This document shows positions 19,014-27,706 of a stretch of 64,000 nt of DNA, piece by piece. Below the pieces are notes generated by a model that was not told where the DNA came from, made no database searches, and saw only the letters and a list, made by a program, of their open reading frames with translations. Position 1 is the stretch's first letter. Each line of letters starts with the position of its first letter. The position numbers and the translations under genes were made by a program. The DNA lies in contig NZ_SMFN01000006.1 of the NCBI RefSeq assembly GCF_004349135.1, forward strand, positions 137,049 to 201,048, read 5' to 3'. Source of the DNA: Flavobacterium sandaracinum (lineage in GTDB: Bacteria > Bacteroidota > Bacteroidia > Flavobacteriales > Flavobacteriaceae).

Positions 19014-19601
19014 ATGGAAATGATAATGACAGTAGAGGAACAAAAATCCAGAACAGCACGATCATACAAATTGATTTTGTTGTTTGCAATGGTGAGTATG
19101 ACCATGATGTTTGCGGGACTTACGAGTGCTTTCGTAGTGAGTAAATCCAGAGCAGACTGGTTGAAAGATTTTCAATTGCCAACAGCTTTTTACTTCAGCA
19201 CGATTGCAATTATAGGGTGTAGTGTGACTTTTTATTTAGCTAAAAAAGCGATTCAAAAAAACAATCAAAGTAAAACGACAATTTTTCTTTTGACTACATT
19301 AGTTCTTGGGATTTTGTTTGTAGTTTTGCAGTTCGTAGGTTTTGGACAAATAGTAGATAATGGGTATTATTTCACAGGAAGTGGAAGCTCAATAACGACT
19401 ACTTTTTTATACGTAGTTACGGTTGTGCACATGATTCACCTTGCTGGTGGAGTGATTTCATTGCTAATTATAATTTATAATCATTTTAAACAAAAATACA
19501 ATTCATCTCAAACCCTTGGAATTGAACTCGGTGCAATGTACTGGCACTTTCTTGACTTATTATGGGTTTATTTGTTTTTGTTTTTATATTTCTTTAAATA
19601 A
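19014..19601 (+). CDS. Cytochrome c oxidase subunit III (short form)
   Basis: A 195-residue protein with five predicted membrane helices and the subunit III C-terminal block MYWHFLDLLWVYLFLFLYF. An internal VVHMIHLAGGV motif carries family histidines. It is the shorter of two consecutive subunit III genes. Three closely spaced ATG codons (19014, 19020, 19026) leave the exact start open. It belongs to the haem-copper oxidase complex in the inner membrane. Confidence 0.9.
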   Translation: MEMIMTVEEQKSRTARSYKLILLFAMVSMTMMFAGLTSAFVVSKSRADWLKDFQLPTAFYFSTIAIIGCSVTFYLAKKAIQKNNQSKTTIFLLTTLVLGILFVVLQFVGFGQIVDNGYYFTGSGSSITTTFLYVVTVVHMIHLAGGVISLLIIIYNHFKQKYNSSQTLGIELGAMYWHFLDLLWVYLFLFLYFFK

Positions 19602-19611
19602 GAAAAAAACG

Positions 19612-19619
19612 TAAATTTG
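19612..19619 (+). promoter_or_regulatory. Possible internal -7 element before the long subunit III
   Basis: TAAATTTG fits TAnnTTTG and lies in the 42-base gap before the next oxidase gene. No -33 partner is evident. Confidence 0.35.
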
Positions 19620-19643
19620 GGAACTTTTTAACGAATAACTTTT

Positions 19644-20621
19644 ATGGAAGCGACAGTTACTACTGCTAATAGTGAAGAAAAAACTTGGGGAGGCGGCAAT
19701 GAGCCAATGGGAGCAAGTTATGGTAAATTGATGATGTGGTTTTTTATCGTATCAGATGCCCTAACGTTCTCTGGATTTCTTGCAGCTTATGGTTTTTCTA
19801 GATTTAAATTTATTGAAACATGGCCACTGGCCGACGAAGTGTTTACTCACTTTCCGTTTATGCATGGAGTATCTGCTCCGATGTATTATGTTGCATTGAT
19901 GACTTTTATTTTGATTTTTTCTTCTGTGACAATGGTTTTGGCCGTTGATGCAGGACATCAAATGAAAAAAAACAAAGTGGTTCTTTACATGTTTTTGACC
20001 ATTATCGGAGGTTTGATTTTCGTGGGGTCTCAAGCTTGGGAATGGAAAAATTTCATTAAGGGCGAGTATGGTGCCATTGAAACAAAAGGAGGTAGTTTAC
20101 TTCAGTTTGTAGATAAAGAGGGGCACCGTGTAGCTTTAGCTGATTTTGCCGCTACTTTACCAGAGGAGAGGGAACAACTGACTAGAAACAAAGGCAAGTG
20201 GTTTATGGAGGAAGGGGCTTTGCCATCTTATTCTGTTGCTGAAGTGCAAGCGGGTTTCAAGGCACATCCTGAATTGTTGATCAGAACCGAAGTTATTACT
20301 GCGGCGAAGCAAAAAACAATACTTTCCAGAGAAGAGTCTTTGGCAAGATTGAGTCAAGCAAATTATGTTGTTGAAGGGGCTAATTTACAACGAAACGAGT
20401 ACGGTAGTAAATTATTTGCTGATTTCTTTTTCTTTATTACTGGTTTTCACGGTTTCCACGTTTTTTCTGGAGTGGTTATCAATATTATCATATTTTTCAA
20501 TGTTTTAATTGGAACTTATGAAAAGAGAAAAAGTTATGAGATGGTAGAGAAAGTTGGCCTTTATTGGCACTTTGTCGATTTAGTTTGGGTTTTCGTTTTT
20601 ACAGTTTTCTATCTAGTTTAA
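19644..20621 (+). CDS. Cytochrome c oxidase subunit III (long form with soluble insertion)
   Basis: A 325-residue subunit III with the family blocks GFHGFHVFSGV (about 265-275) and LYWHFVDLVWVFVFTVFYL at the C-terminus. Between the third and fourth membrane helices (about residues 140-255) is a hydrophilic insertion of roughly 110 residues, absent from the short paralogue upstream. It starts with the acidic, soluble-looking GGSLLQFVDKEG. Such long forms occur in Bacteroidota oxidase operons as far as I know. The role of the insertion is unknown. Confidence 0.9.
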   Translation: MEATVTTANSEEKTWGGGNEPMGASYGKLMMWFFIVSDALTFSGFLAAYGFSRFKFIETWPLADEVFTHFPFMHGVSAPMYYVALMTFILIFSSVTMVLAVDAGHQMKKNKVVLYMFLTIIGGLIFVGSQAWEWKNFIKGEYGAIETKGGSLLQFVDKEGHRVALADFAATLPEEREQLTRNKGKWFMEEGALPSYSVAEVQAGFKAHPELLIRTEVITAAKQKTILSREESLARLSQANYVVEGANLQRNEYGSKLFADFFFFITGFHGFHVFSGVVINIIIFFNVLIGTYEKRKSYEMVEKVGLYWHFVDLVWVFVFTVFYLV

Positions 20622-20638
20622 TATCAAAAATAATTATC

Positions 20639-20995
20639 ATGTCACACGAACACGAACACGTATCAAATACAGGTAGAATCTGGAAAGTATTCGGAATATT
20701 ATCTGCAGTTACCGTAGTAGAGGTTATTTTAGGTATTTTAAAGCCAGAAGTACTTCATATGAACAATTTTATGGGTATGAATTTGCTAAACTGGATATTT
20801 TACGCTCTTACTGTGTACAAGGCGTATTATATTGTATGGGCGTTTATGCACATTGAAGGTGAAAAAAGTACCCTAAGAAGTGCAGTTGTTTTTCCAGTAA
20901 TTTTTTTAATTTTATATATACTCTTTATTCTTTTAACCGAAGGGGATTATATTTATGAGGTTTTTAAAAATTCTACAATTAAATGGAATTTTTAA
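20639..20995 (+). CDS. Cytochrome c oxidase subunit IV (prokaryotic COX4 type)
   Basis: A 118-residue protein with three membrane helices, matching small subunit IV proteins of aa3/caa3-type oxidases. The start is set at the ATG at 20639, 17 bases after the subunit III stop. A longer frame reading back into subunit III is rejected because it is a shadow. The N-terminus MSHEHEHVS is His-rich. A terminator follows. Confidence 0.9.
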   Translation: MSHEHEHVSNTGRIWKVFGILSAVTVVEVILGILKPEVLHMNNFMGMNLLNWIFYALTVYKAYYIVWAFMHIEGEKSTLRSAVVFPVIFLILYILFILLTEGDYIYEVFKNSTIKWNF

Positions 20996-21015
20996 CAAGA
21001 TATTAATTCAAGAAA

Positions 21016-21041
21016 AGGGTACGCATTGCGTACCTTTTTTT
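21016..21041 (+). terminator. Terminator after cytochrome oxidase subunit IV
   Basis: The stem GGTACGC / GCGTACC with an ATT loop is followed by seven T. It separates the oxidase subunits from the SCO group. Confidence 0.88.
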
Positions 21042-21048
21042 ATTTTTG
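21041..21048 (+). promoter_or_regulatory. -7 promoter element of the SCO group
   Basis: TATTTTTG matches TAnnTTTG directly after the terminator T run, 25 bases before the ATG at 21074. It suggests the SCO group has its own promoter. Confidence 0.5.
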
Positions 21049-21073
21049 TATTCTAATATTATATAGTTTAGCA

Positions 21074-21715
21074 ATGAAAAAAAATATTGTTCTTTTTGTT
21101 CTGTTTATTCTACCAATTGTCGCTTACCTCTTTTTTGCTTCAGGAGTAAACGGATTTACTAAATTACCTACTGTAACACCCAATACAGCTGATTTTGGGA
21201 ATTGGAATTCCTTAGATGGAAAAAAAATCACATTAAATGGTAAAGTAACTATTCTTGGTTTTTCTGGAACAGAACTTTTAAAAAATAGAGGTAATTTTTT
21301 TAATCTAAATCAAAAGGTTTATCAAACCTATCATAAGTTTAAAGATGTGCAATTTGTTGTCATTTGTCCAGTAGGAACTGAAGCGGATGCTAAGAAAGTA
21401 GTAGATGCTTTAAGTGCATTTACTGATGTTGCACAATGGCGTTTTGTGTTCGCTTCACCTGAGGAGATTACTTCTTATCACTCTCAATTAAAATTGGTAG
21501 AAAAGTTAGACGATAAACTTGGAACCCCTAAAGTTTATATCATTGATAAAAAAAGAAATCTTCGAGGTAGAAAACTGGTAAAAGATACTAAAGAAGGATA
21601 CAACACTTTTCATCCGGCAGAGTTGAGTAATGAAATGCTAGATGATTTTAAGGTTATTCTTTATGAATATCGCGCTGCACTTAAGAAGAATAATAACGCT
21701 ACTAGAAAAATTTAA
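21074..21715 (+). CDS. Membrane-anchored thioredoxin-fold protein lacking the CxxC
   Basis: A 213-residue protein with an N-terminal hydrophobic anchor (MKKNIVLFVLFILPIVAYLFF) and a soluble part with thioredoxin-like strand order: GKVTILGFSG, then VQFVVICPVG, then GTPKVYIIDK. The usual redox CxxC or CxxxC is missing at the end of the first strand. It lies 12 bases before the SCO gene, so it probably helps oxidase assembly as a partner of SCO. The fold call is moderate; the role is inferred from context. Confidence 0.7.
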   Translation: MKKNIVLFVLFILPIVAYLFFASGVNGFTKLPTVTPNTADFGNWNSLDGKKITLNGKVTILGFSGTELLKNRGNFFNLNQKVYQTYHKFKDVQFVVICPVGTEADAKKVVDALSAFTDVAQWRFVFASPEEITSYHSQLKLVEKLDDKLGTPKVYIIDKKRNLRGRKLVKDTKEGYNTFHPAELSNEMLDDFKVILYEYRAALKKNNNATRKI

Positions 21716-21727
21716 TTTTAACTTACG

Positions 21728-22414
21728 ATGCTTAAAAATAAATCATACATAGGTATTTCATTTATTATTTTAATTTTTGGTATTTATGCCGTTCCTAAAA
21801 TAGTGGAGAGAATTAAGAGCGACAAAGTGGTTCAAGGCGATCGACTAGATCGAGTGAATCCAATAACGGCCAATGAGGATCAATTGATCAAAATAGGGCC
21901 AGCTCCTAAATTTGAGTTAATAAATCAAAACAATGAGAAAATTACTAACGATTCTTATAAAGGGAAAGTGTACGTGTTGGAGTTCTTCTTTTCAACCTGT
22001 CCAACGATTTGTCCCAAGATGAATCAAAGTATGCTTCTAATTGAAAAAAAATTCTTTGGTAATCCAAACTTTGGAATTGTATCCATTACAATTGATCCTG
22101 AACATGACACTCCAGAAGTATTAAAAGAGCATGCAGAATTTTTGGGCGTTAAGTCTTCTAATTGGAATTTCTTAACTGGAGATAAAGCCTATATCTTCAA
22201 TTTAGCCAATAAAGGGTTCAATCTCTATGCCGGTGAAAATAAAAAAGTGGCAGGTGGTTTTGAGCATTCAGGATTATTTGCCTTAATAGATAAGAATGGG
22301 AATATCCGCTGTAGAAATGATGATTTTGGAAATCCAATTTTGTATTATGATGGTTTGGATAAAAAAGGAGTAAGAAACATTCAACAAGACATTAATATTT
22401 TATTAAAAGAATAA
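21728..22414 (+). CDS. SCO1/SenC-type copper chaperone for cytochrome oxidase
   Basis: A 228-residue protein anchored by one N-terminal helix, with a thioredoxin-fold domain outside the membrane. It has the SCO copper site: Cys91 and Cys95 in FFFSTCPTICPKM, and His180 in GGFEHSGLF. These three ligands bind copper for transfer to the CuA site of subunit II. Its place in the oxidase block supports this. DUF420 begins one base after the stop. Confidence 0.93.
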   Translation: MLKNKSYIGISFIILIFGIYAVPKIVERIKSDKVVQGDRLDRVNPITANEDQLIKIGPAPKFELINQNNEKITNDSYKGKVYVLEFFFSTCPTICPKMNQSMLLIEKKFFGNPNFGIVSITIDPEHDTPEVLKEHAEFLGVKSSNWNFLTGDKAYIFNLANKGFNLYAGENKKVAGGFEHSGLFALIDKNGNIRCRNDDFGNPILYYDGLDKKGVRNIQQDINILLKE

Positions 22415-22415
22415 A

Positions 22416-23000
22416 ATGAAAGATCAATCTTTAGAAAAGAAATATAATAAGTTAATTATAGCGGTGTCAATCATAATACCAGTTGCTGTCGCTATTCTTT
22501 TTGGAGTTAAATTAAAGGATTTTGGTTATATTGTAGAACCTCTTTCTTTTTTACCGCCTATTTATGCTACTACAAATGGAATAACAGCTGTGCTATTAGT
22601 TGCAGCAGTTGTTGCGATTAAAAATGGCAATAGAAAAATTCATAGTATTTTAATGAAAAGTGCAATTGCTTTGTCTCTTGCATTTCTTGTAATGTATGTG
22701 GCTTATCACATGACTAGTGATTCAGCTGTGTTTGGGGATTTAAATCATAACCGAATTTTAGAAGATTCAGAAAAGGCAAGCATAGGGTCATTAAGAATTG
22801 TCTATTTGTTAATTTTAGTTACTCACATCATTTTATCGATTGCAATTATTCCAATGGTGCTGATTACTTATGTTAGAGCATTGGCACAAAATTTCGAGAC
22901 TCATAAAAAAATAGCTCGGATTACTTTTCCAATCTGGTTGTATGTAGCTATCACTGGAGTAATTGTATATTTAATGATTTCGCCGTATTATGTATATTAA
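22416..23000 (+). CDS. DUF420 family membrane protein
   Basis: A 194-residue protein with five hydrophobic segments and the conserved YHMTSDSAVFGD loop, matching DUF420 proteins usually found beside haem-copper oxidase genes. The exact role is unknown. It follows SCO by one base, and the next small gene overlaps its end by 11 bases, so the three are tightly coupled. Confidence 0.85.
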   Translation: MKDQSLEKKYNKLIIAVSIIIPVAVAILFGVKLKDFGYIVEPLSFLPPIYATTNGITAVLLVAAVVAIKNGNRKIHSILMKSAIALSLAFLVMYVAYHMTSDSAVFGDLNHNRILEDSEKASIGSLRIVYLLILVTHIILSIAIIPMVLITYVRALAQNFETHKKIARITFPIWLYVAITGVIVYLMISPYYVY

Positions 23001-23238
23001 AACAAAAAATAAAGCTAAAAAGATAGCCGTTTACGTATCTTTTATTGTTTTCAGTCTCTTTTCAGTTACTGCTAATGCACAGTGTGCGATGTGCCGTGCT
23101 GCATTAACAAGTGAAGGAAATACAACAAAAGCAGCAGCTGTAAATGATGGAATCGTATACTTAATGGTAATTCCTTATGTTCTTGTTGCGGGTATAGGTT
23201 ATGCTATTTATCGCATGAAAAAGAATAAATCTAATTAA
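22990..23238 (+). CDS. Small CxxC membrane protein of the oxidase block
   Basis: An 82-residue protein with a signal or anchor segment (KKIAVYVSFIVFSLFSVTANAQ). It is followed at once by CAMC, then a loop, then one membrane helix and a basic KKNKS tail. The CAMC placed just outside the membrane could bind copper or do redox chemistry. It starts within the last codons of the DUF420 gene. Family name not known to me; association with oxidase assembly is inferred. Confidence 0.75.
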   Translation: MYIKTKNKAKKIAVYVSFIVFSLFSVTANAQCAMCRAALTSEGNTTKAAAVNDGIVYLMVIPYVLVAGIGYAIYRMKKNKSN

Positions 23239-23267
23239 GAATTCCGTCATTTAGTTCTAGTCTAAAA

Positions 23268-24677
23268 TTACTTTAGACCATTTATTGATGCTTTTATACT
23301 TCCTTTAATTTTTATGAAGGCAATAATAGCTTGATTTGTTAATTCAATTTTTTGAAATTGAATTTCGTCCATTTTTCCGTTTATAAATACCCCTTGCATC
23401 GGAGAATAATTTTTTAAATAAGTCATCATGCTTTTTTGTCCTTCTTCCAGATTTGGTTTTATAGAGTATCGGCAACTTTGTTCGATTTTTTTAAGTACCA
23501 TTCCCTGTGCTAGCCAATTAGCTGTTTGCATCAATTTATTTTTAGTGTCCAAAGCATAACTTAATTGATCAAAAAATATTTCCTTAGTTTGTTCGTCATA
23601 TTTTGGAAATCCAGAAAGATAAATCGTTCCGTTTACAGAACCCATTAAATCAAGAGCAATTATCATTTTTCCGTTTTTATGCCAGATTGCAACATTTTCA
23701 ACTTTTACTTTCTTCGAGCCTGATCCAAATTCCTGTCCAGAAAAATTCTTGGTCATAATTTTAGAGGCTTCTAGATAGGTTGAAATAGCGACAATGTTTG
23801 CGGTAATATCTTCGGGGATTTTAGCAACTGTCTTTACAATGATTTTAGACGCGTTGAATTTTGTTTCCGGTTGTTTACCAATTAATGTTTCCATGTTGCA
23901 CTTCATTCCCATTTCTAATACGAAAGTGTCATTTTTTAATTTAGCTGTAGTAGAATAAAGTTCAATTGGAACAATTCGAAACCAACTTTCATACCTGTCA
24001 TTCATTAAAAATGGAGTGCAAATCTTTTCTAATGCATTTAAAACATTGGGTTTGAAATCCATTGATTTTTCGATAGCTACGTCAATTTTTTGCTCAATTT
24101 TTGATTTAAATAGTTTTATAGCAGGATTGATCAAATAAGTAACCGGTACATTTTTTCCAAAAACAGTCATCGTAGGACTTTCATTCCAGTCTAATGACTT
24201 GATTTCTGTTTTTGTAATTAGTTTCCAATTTGTCAAGGTGACGTCGCTTACTAAAGTAACAACACCATCAAGACGAAATTCACGGATATCATACATTTCT
24301 ATGCCCATTTTTTTGGTACCAATTCTATATTTAACAATAGCTTTTAATGGTAAAATGGTAGTTATTTTTTCGCCTTTTATACCTAGATTATTTTTTATTG
24401 TAATTGGAGCAAGTTTCCAAACTTTCATTTCTATGTCGTCATCCTCGATAATGTTATCTTCATAAATTAAGCCGTATAAGAGTGCATTAGTTTGATTCTC
24501 GATATCCTTTATTTTGACCGTAATGGGAAGGTTTATATATGAAATTTCGTTTTCATATAACAAAGGGGTTGCGTCATCGGGTTCTGGTTTCAAAGCTGCA
24601 ATTTTAGTGTTTGAGCCGCAACCTATAAACAATAGAGAAAAAAAGAATATCAGTACATTGAGATTGAATTTTAGCAT
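23268..24677 (-). CDS. DUF4403 family lipoprotein
   Basis: A 469-residue protein with a lipoprotein signal (LLFIGCGS, Cys at about residue 20). It fits DUF4403, whose members have internally repeated lipid-binding-like folds. No catalytic residues are recognisable. It converges on the oxidase block, and a short inverted repeat (GTCTAAA / TTTAGAC, 23260-23278) covers its stop codon. Function unknown; the predicted location is the envelope. Confidence 0.8.
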   Translation of the reverse strand: MLKFNLNVLIFFFSLLFIGCGSNTKIAALKPEPDDATPLLYENEISYINLPITVKIKDIENQTNALLYGLIYEDNIIEDDDIEMKVWKLAPITIKNNLGIKGEKITTILPLKAIVKYRIGTKKMGIEMYDIREFRLDGVVTLVSDVTLTNWKLITKTEIKSLDWNESPTMTVFGKNVPVTYLINPAIKLFKSKIEQKIDVAIEKSMDFKPNVLNALEKICTPFLMNDRYESWFRIVPIELYSTTAKLKNDTFVLEMGMKCNMETLIGKQPETKFNASKIIVKTVAKIPEDITANIVAISTYLEASKIMTKNFSGQEFGSGSKKVKVENVAIWHKNGKMIIALDLMGSVNGTIYLSGFPKYDEQTKEIFFDQLSYALDTKNKLMQTANWLAQGMVLKKIEQSCRYSIKPNLEEGQKSMMTYLKNYSPMQGVFINGKMDEIQFQKIELTNQAIIAFIKIKGSIKASINGLK

Positions 24678-24700
24678 TTTTTAGTTTGGTTTAATAGTAG

Positions 24701-24708
24701 CAAAATTA
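24701..24708 (-). promoter_or_regulatory. -7 promoter element of the DUF4403 gene
   Basis: On the minus strand this reads TAATTTTG, fitting TAnnTTTG, 23 bases before the start codon at 24677. Confidence 0.5.
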
Positions 24709-24831
24709 ACAAAAGAATTCTTTTTTTATGATTTTTTGTAACAAATGGTAATTTAGAAAGTCTAATTGCTGTATAATGGATTTAGGAATATAAATTTTTA
24801 TTTTATTTCTTAGATCTTTAGTAGAAAAAGT

Positions 24832-24839
24832 TAAATTTG
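24832..24839 (+). promoter_or_regulatory. -7 promoter element of the TolC-adaptor operon
   Basis: TAAATTTG fits TAnnTTTG, 33 bases before the ATG at 24873. An in-frame TTG inside this element is therefore not used as the start. Confidence 0.5.
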
Positions 24840-24872
24840 TTTGCAGTTTACTGCGCTTTTATTCAAAAATAT

Positions 24873-26309
24873 ATGAAAAAACGAAGTTTTCTCAGTTTAA
24901 TTACCTTACTATTTTGTTGCTTAACAACTCAGGCACAAAATAAAAAGTGGACCTTAGAGGAGTGTGTGAAATATGCGATTCAGAATAATATATCCATAAA
25001 ACAGACTGAGCTGGATTCTAAAACTGCACTTATTGACAAAAAGGGAGCGATTGGAAATTTTTTGCCTTCTTTGAATGCTAATGCATCACATTCTTGGAAT
25101 ATTGGTTTGAACCAGGATATTACTACAGGTCTACTTCAGAATCAAACTACTCAGTTTACCTCTGCAGGTGCTAATGTTGGGATAGATATTTTTAGAGGTA
25201 TGCAAAACCAAAATACGCTTCGAAGAGCAAATCTTTCGATAATAGCGGCCAAATATCAATTGCTAAAAATGCAGGAAGACATAGCATTGAATGTAGCTAA
25301 TGCTTTTTTGCAAGTGCTTTTTAATAAAGAAAATTTAAAAGTTCAAAAGCAACAGCTAGATATTAATGAAAAGCAATATGCGCGTTCTGATGAGTTAGTT
25401 AAGGCAGGATCGATTCCTCGCGGCGATTTATTGGACATCAAAGCTACCGTTGCGTCGAACAATCAAAATATAATAGCTGCTGAGAATGTGTTACTAATTT
25501 CTAAATTAAGTTTAGCACAGCTATTGCAATTAAAAGATTTTGAGAATTTTGATGTGGTAGACGATAGCGATTTTAGTGATGAAAATAATATTATGGCACA
25601 AACTGCAAATGCAATTTATGATAAAGCTATTGAAGGTAGAACTGAATTGAAAATTGCTAGAACTAATTTGGAAATTGCTGAGAAAAATGTAGCAATTGCT
25701 AAAGGTGCTTACCAACCTACTTTACAAGGATTTTATAGTTTTAATTCTAGAGTTGCCTATAGCGACAGAGTGACTGGTGTAGCACCTAATACCGCAAATC
25801 CTACGTCGGTTGTAGGTTTTGTAGAGGGCACAAATCAAAATGTTTTAAGTCCTAATTTTACCAGGGTATTAGGAGGTCCATCACCCTTTTTTGATCAATT
25901 CAGCAACAATAAAGGACAGTCTTTTGGAGCTCAGTTATCTATTCCAATTTTTAATGGATTTTCTGCTCGTAATAATGTAGAGCGCTCTAAAGTAAGTTTA
26001 GAAAGATCTAAAATTGCCGTTGAACAGCAAGATCTTGATTTACAAAGAAACGTTTTTACAGCTTTTGCTGATGCTAAGGGAGCTCTTAATGCATATGAAT
26101 CATCTGTTGTTGCTCTTGAAGCAAGACAGGGAGCGTATAATTATGCTAAAGAAAAATACGATGTAGGTTTAATGAATTCCTTTGACTTCAACCAATCCCA
26201 AACCTTACTGACTAATGCGCAATCAGAAGTCCTTAGAACGAAGTACGATTACATTTTTAAAATTAAAATCTTAGAATTCTATTTTGGAATTCCTCTTATC
26301 AAAAACTAA
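24873..26309 (+). CDS. TolC-family outer-membrane efflux channel
   Basis: A 478-residue protein with signal peptide MKKRSFLSLITLLFCCLTTQAQ. It is followed by the TolC family opening WTLEECVKYAIQNN and two long helical repeats rich in Ala, Gln and Lys. It forms the trimeric exit duct of a tripartite pump or type I secretion system. The membrane-fusion partner follows after six bases. The start is placed at 24873 to give the signal peptide. Confidence 0.93.
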   Translation: MKKRSFLSLITLLFCCLTTQAQNKKWTLEECVKYAIQNNISIKQTELDSKTALIDKKGAIGNFLPSLNANASHSWNIGLNQDITTGLLQNQTTQFTSAGANVGIDIFRGMQNQNTLRRANLSIIAAKYQLLKMQEDIALNVANAFLQVLFNKENLKVQKQQLDINEKQYARSDELVKAGSIPRGDLLDIKATVASNNQNIIAAENVLLISKLSLAQLLQLKDFENFDVVDDSDFSDENNIMAQTANAIYDKAIEGRTELKIARTNLEIAEKNVAIAKGAYQPTLQGFYSFNSRVAYSDRVTGVAPNTANPTSVVGFVEGTNQNVLSPNFTRVLGGPSPFFDQFSNNKGQSFGAQLSIPIFNGFSARNNVERSKVSLERSKIAVEQQDLDLQRNVFTAFADAKGALNAYESSVVALEARQGAYNYAKEKYDVGLMNSFDFNQSQTLLTNAQSEVLRTKYDYIFKIKILEFYFGIPLIKN

Positions 26310-26315
26310 TTTATT

Positions 26316-27623
26316 ATGTCTAAAAAAACAATTTATATCCTAATAGGAGGAGCAGTAGTAATCATTGCGGGACTTATAGTACTTTCAAAATCTGGAGTAA
26401 TCGGTAATAAAGATCTGGGAACTGAAGTGGAAATAGCTCAGGTCATCCCTACAACTGTTGTTGAAACCGTTTCAGCTACGGGGAAAATCCAACCTGAAAT
26501 TGAAGTAAAAATTTCATCAGAAGTATCTGGAGAGATTATTTCTTTAAATGTAAAAGAGGGTCAAGTCGTTAAAAAAGGAGATTTGTTGGTTAAAATAAAT
26601 CCAGATTTATATACATCTGGTTACAATCGTTCGGTTTCAAATTTATCTGGAACTAGAGCTAATTTAAGCCAAGCAGATGCCTCTTTCAAGGAATCGAAAG
26701 CCAATTACGATCGAAATAAAACGTTGTTTGGAAAAGGAATTATTTCAAAAGCAGATTGGGATAAAGCCATAGGCTCTTATGAAGTAGCAAAAGCATCGAA
26801 GCAAACGGCTTATTTTAATGTTCAAAGTGCTGCAGCTACCGTAAATGAAGCAAAAGATAATTTAGGTCGTACTACAATCTATGCGCCTGCTGATGGAACT
26901 ATTTCGATGTTAAACGTAGAATTAGGCGAACGCGTTTTAGGAACACAGCAAATGACAGGGACAGAGATCCTAAGAGTAGCCAACTTAAATAATATGGAAG
27001 TTGAAGTAGATGTAAATGAAAATGATATTGTAAAAATTAAAGTGGGTGATGAAGCAGAAGTAGAAGTGGATGCTTATTTGAAAAAACAATTCAAAGGGAC
27101 TGTGACTAGTATTTCTAATTCGGCAAGTTCAGCTCTGACGGCTGATCAGGTGACTAATTTTAAAGTAAAAGTTAGAATTCTTAAAGAATCCTATGAAGAC
27201 TTATTAGAGGGAAAACCAGAGACATACTCTCCTTTTAGACCTGGTATGACAGCGACTGTAGACATCATTACCGACACAAAAAGTAATGTGCTCTCAGTGC
27301 CAATCAGTTCTGTTGTTATAAAATCAGATACAGCGGCTGTAAAAGAGATTAAAGTCGTTGATCCAAATGAAGATCAAAAAGGAGCTGCCCCAAAGAGCGA
27401 TAAAAAGTTCGAATGTGTTTTTGTAAAAGTTGGTGATAAAGCTAAAATCAGAATCATTAAAACCGGAATTCAAGACGACACAAATATCGAAGTCTTGTCA
27501 GGTCTTAAGAAAGGAGATGTGGTCATTACAGGTCCTTACACGACGGTTACTAAGGACTTAAATTCGGGGGATAAAGTAGCATTACTGGGTGACAAACAAA
27601 AAAAGAGCGAAAGTAAAAAATAA
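26316..27623 (+). CDS. Periplasmic adaptor (HlyD/MacA-type membrane fusion protein)
   Basis: A 435-residue adaptor with an N-terminal anchor helix. A split lipoyl (barrel-sandwich) domain is visible around VSGEIISLNVKEGQVVKKGD and TIYAPADGTISMLN, with a coiled hairpin between them. A beta-barrel domain follows, with FRPGMTATVDI. It would link an inner-membrane pump to the upstream TolC. No ABC or RND pump gene follows; the next gene is tsaB. MacA-like is the closest label, substrate unknown. Confidence 0.9.
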   Translation: MSKKTIYILIGGAVVIIAGLIVLSKSGVIGNKDLGTEVEIAQVIPTTVVETVSATGKIQPEIEVKISSEVSGEIISLNVKEGQVVKKGDLLVKINPDLYTSGYNRSVSNLSGTRANLSQADASFKESKANYDRNKTLFGKGIISKADWDKAIGSYEVAKASKQTAYFNVQSAAATVNEAKDNLGRTTIYAPADGTISMLNVELGERVLGTQQMTGTEILRVANLNNMEVEVDVNENDIVKIKVGDEAEVEVDAYLKKQFKGTVTSISNSASSALTADQVTNFKVKVRILKESYEDLLEGKPETYSPFRPGMTATVDIITDTKSNVLSVPISSVVIKSDTAAVKEIKVVDPNEDQKGAAPKSDKKFECVFVKVGDKAKIRIIKTGIQDDTNIEVLSGLKKGDVVITGPYTTVTKDLNSGDKVALLGDKQKKSESKK

Positions 27624-27640
27624 GCTGTAACGTTAATAAT

Positions 27641-27683
27641 TTTGAAATCACAATCATAAAATCTAATTTTGTGATTGTGATTT
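27641..27683 (+). terminator. Terminator of the adaptor operon with the tsaB promoter inside it
   Basis: A perfect 12-bp stem (27645-27656 with 27672-27683) is followed by an AT-rich tract. A -33 TTTG at 27641-27644 and a -7 TAATTTTG at 27664-27671, 19 bases apart, lie across its left arm and loop. The stretch may end one transcript and begin the next. Confidence 0.65.
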
Positions 27684-27706
27684 TTAATTTTAAATAAAAA
27701 CTAGTA

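Noticed and set aside
20564..20638. Longer start for oxidase subunit IV
   Set aside because: It reads through the end of subunit III in another frame; the ATG at 20639 gives a normal length.
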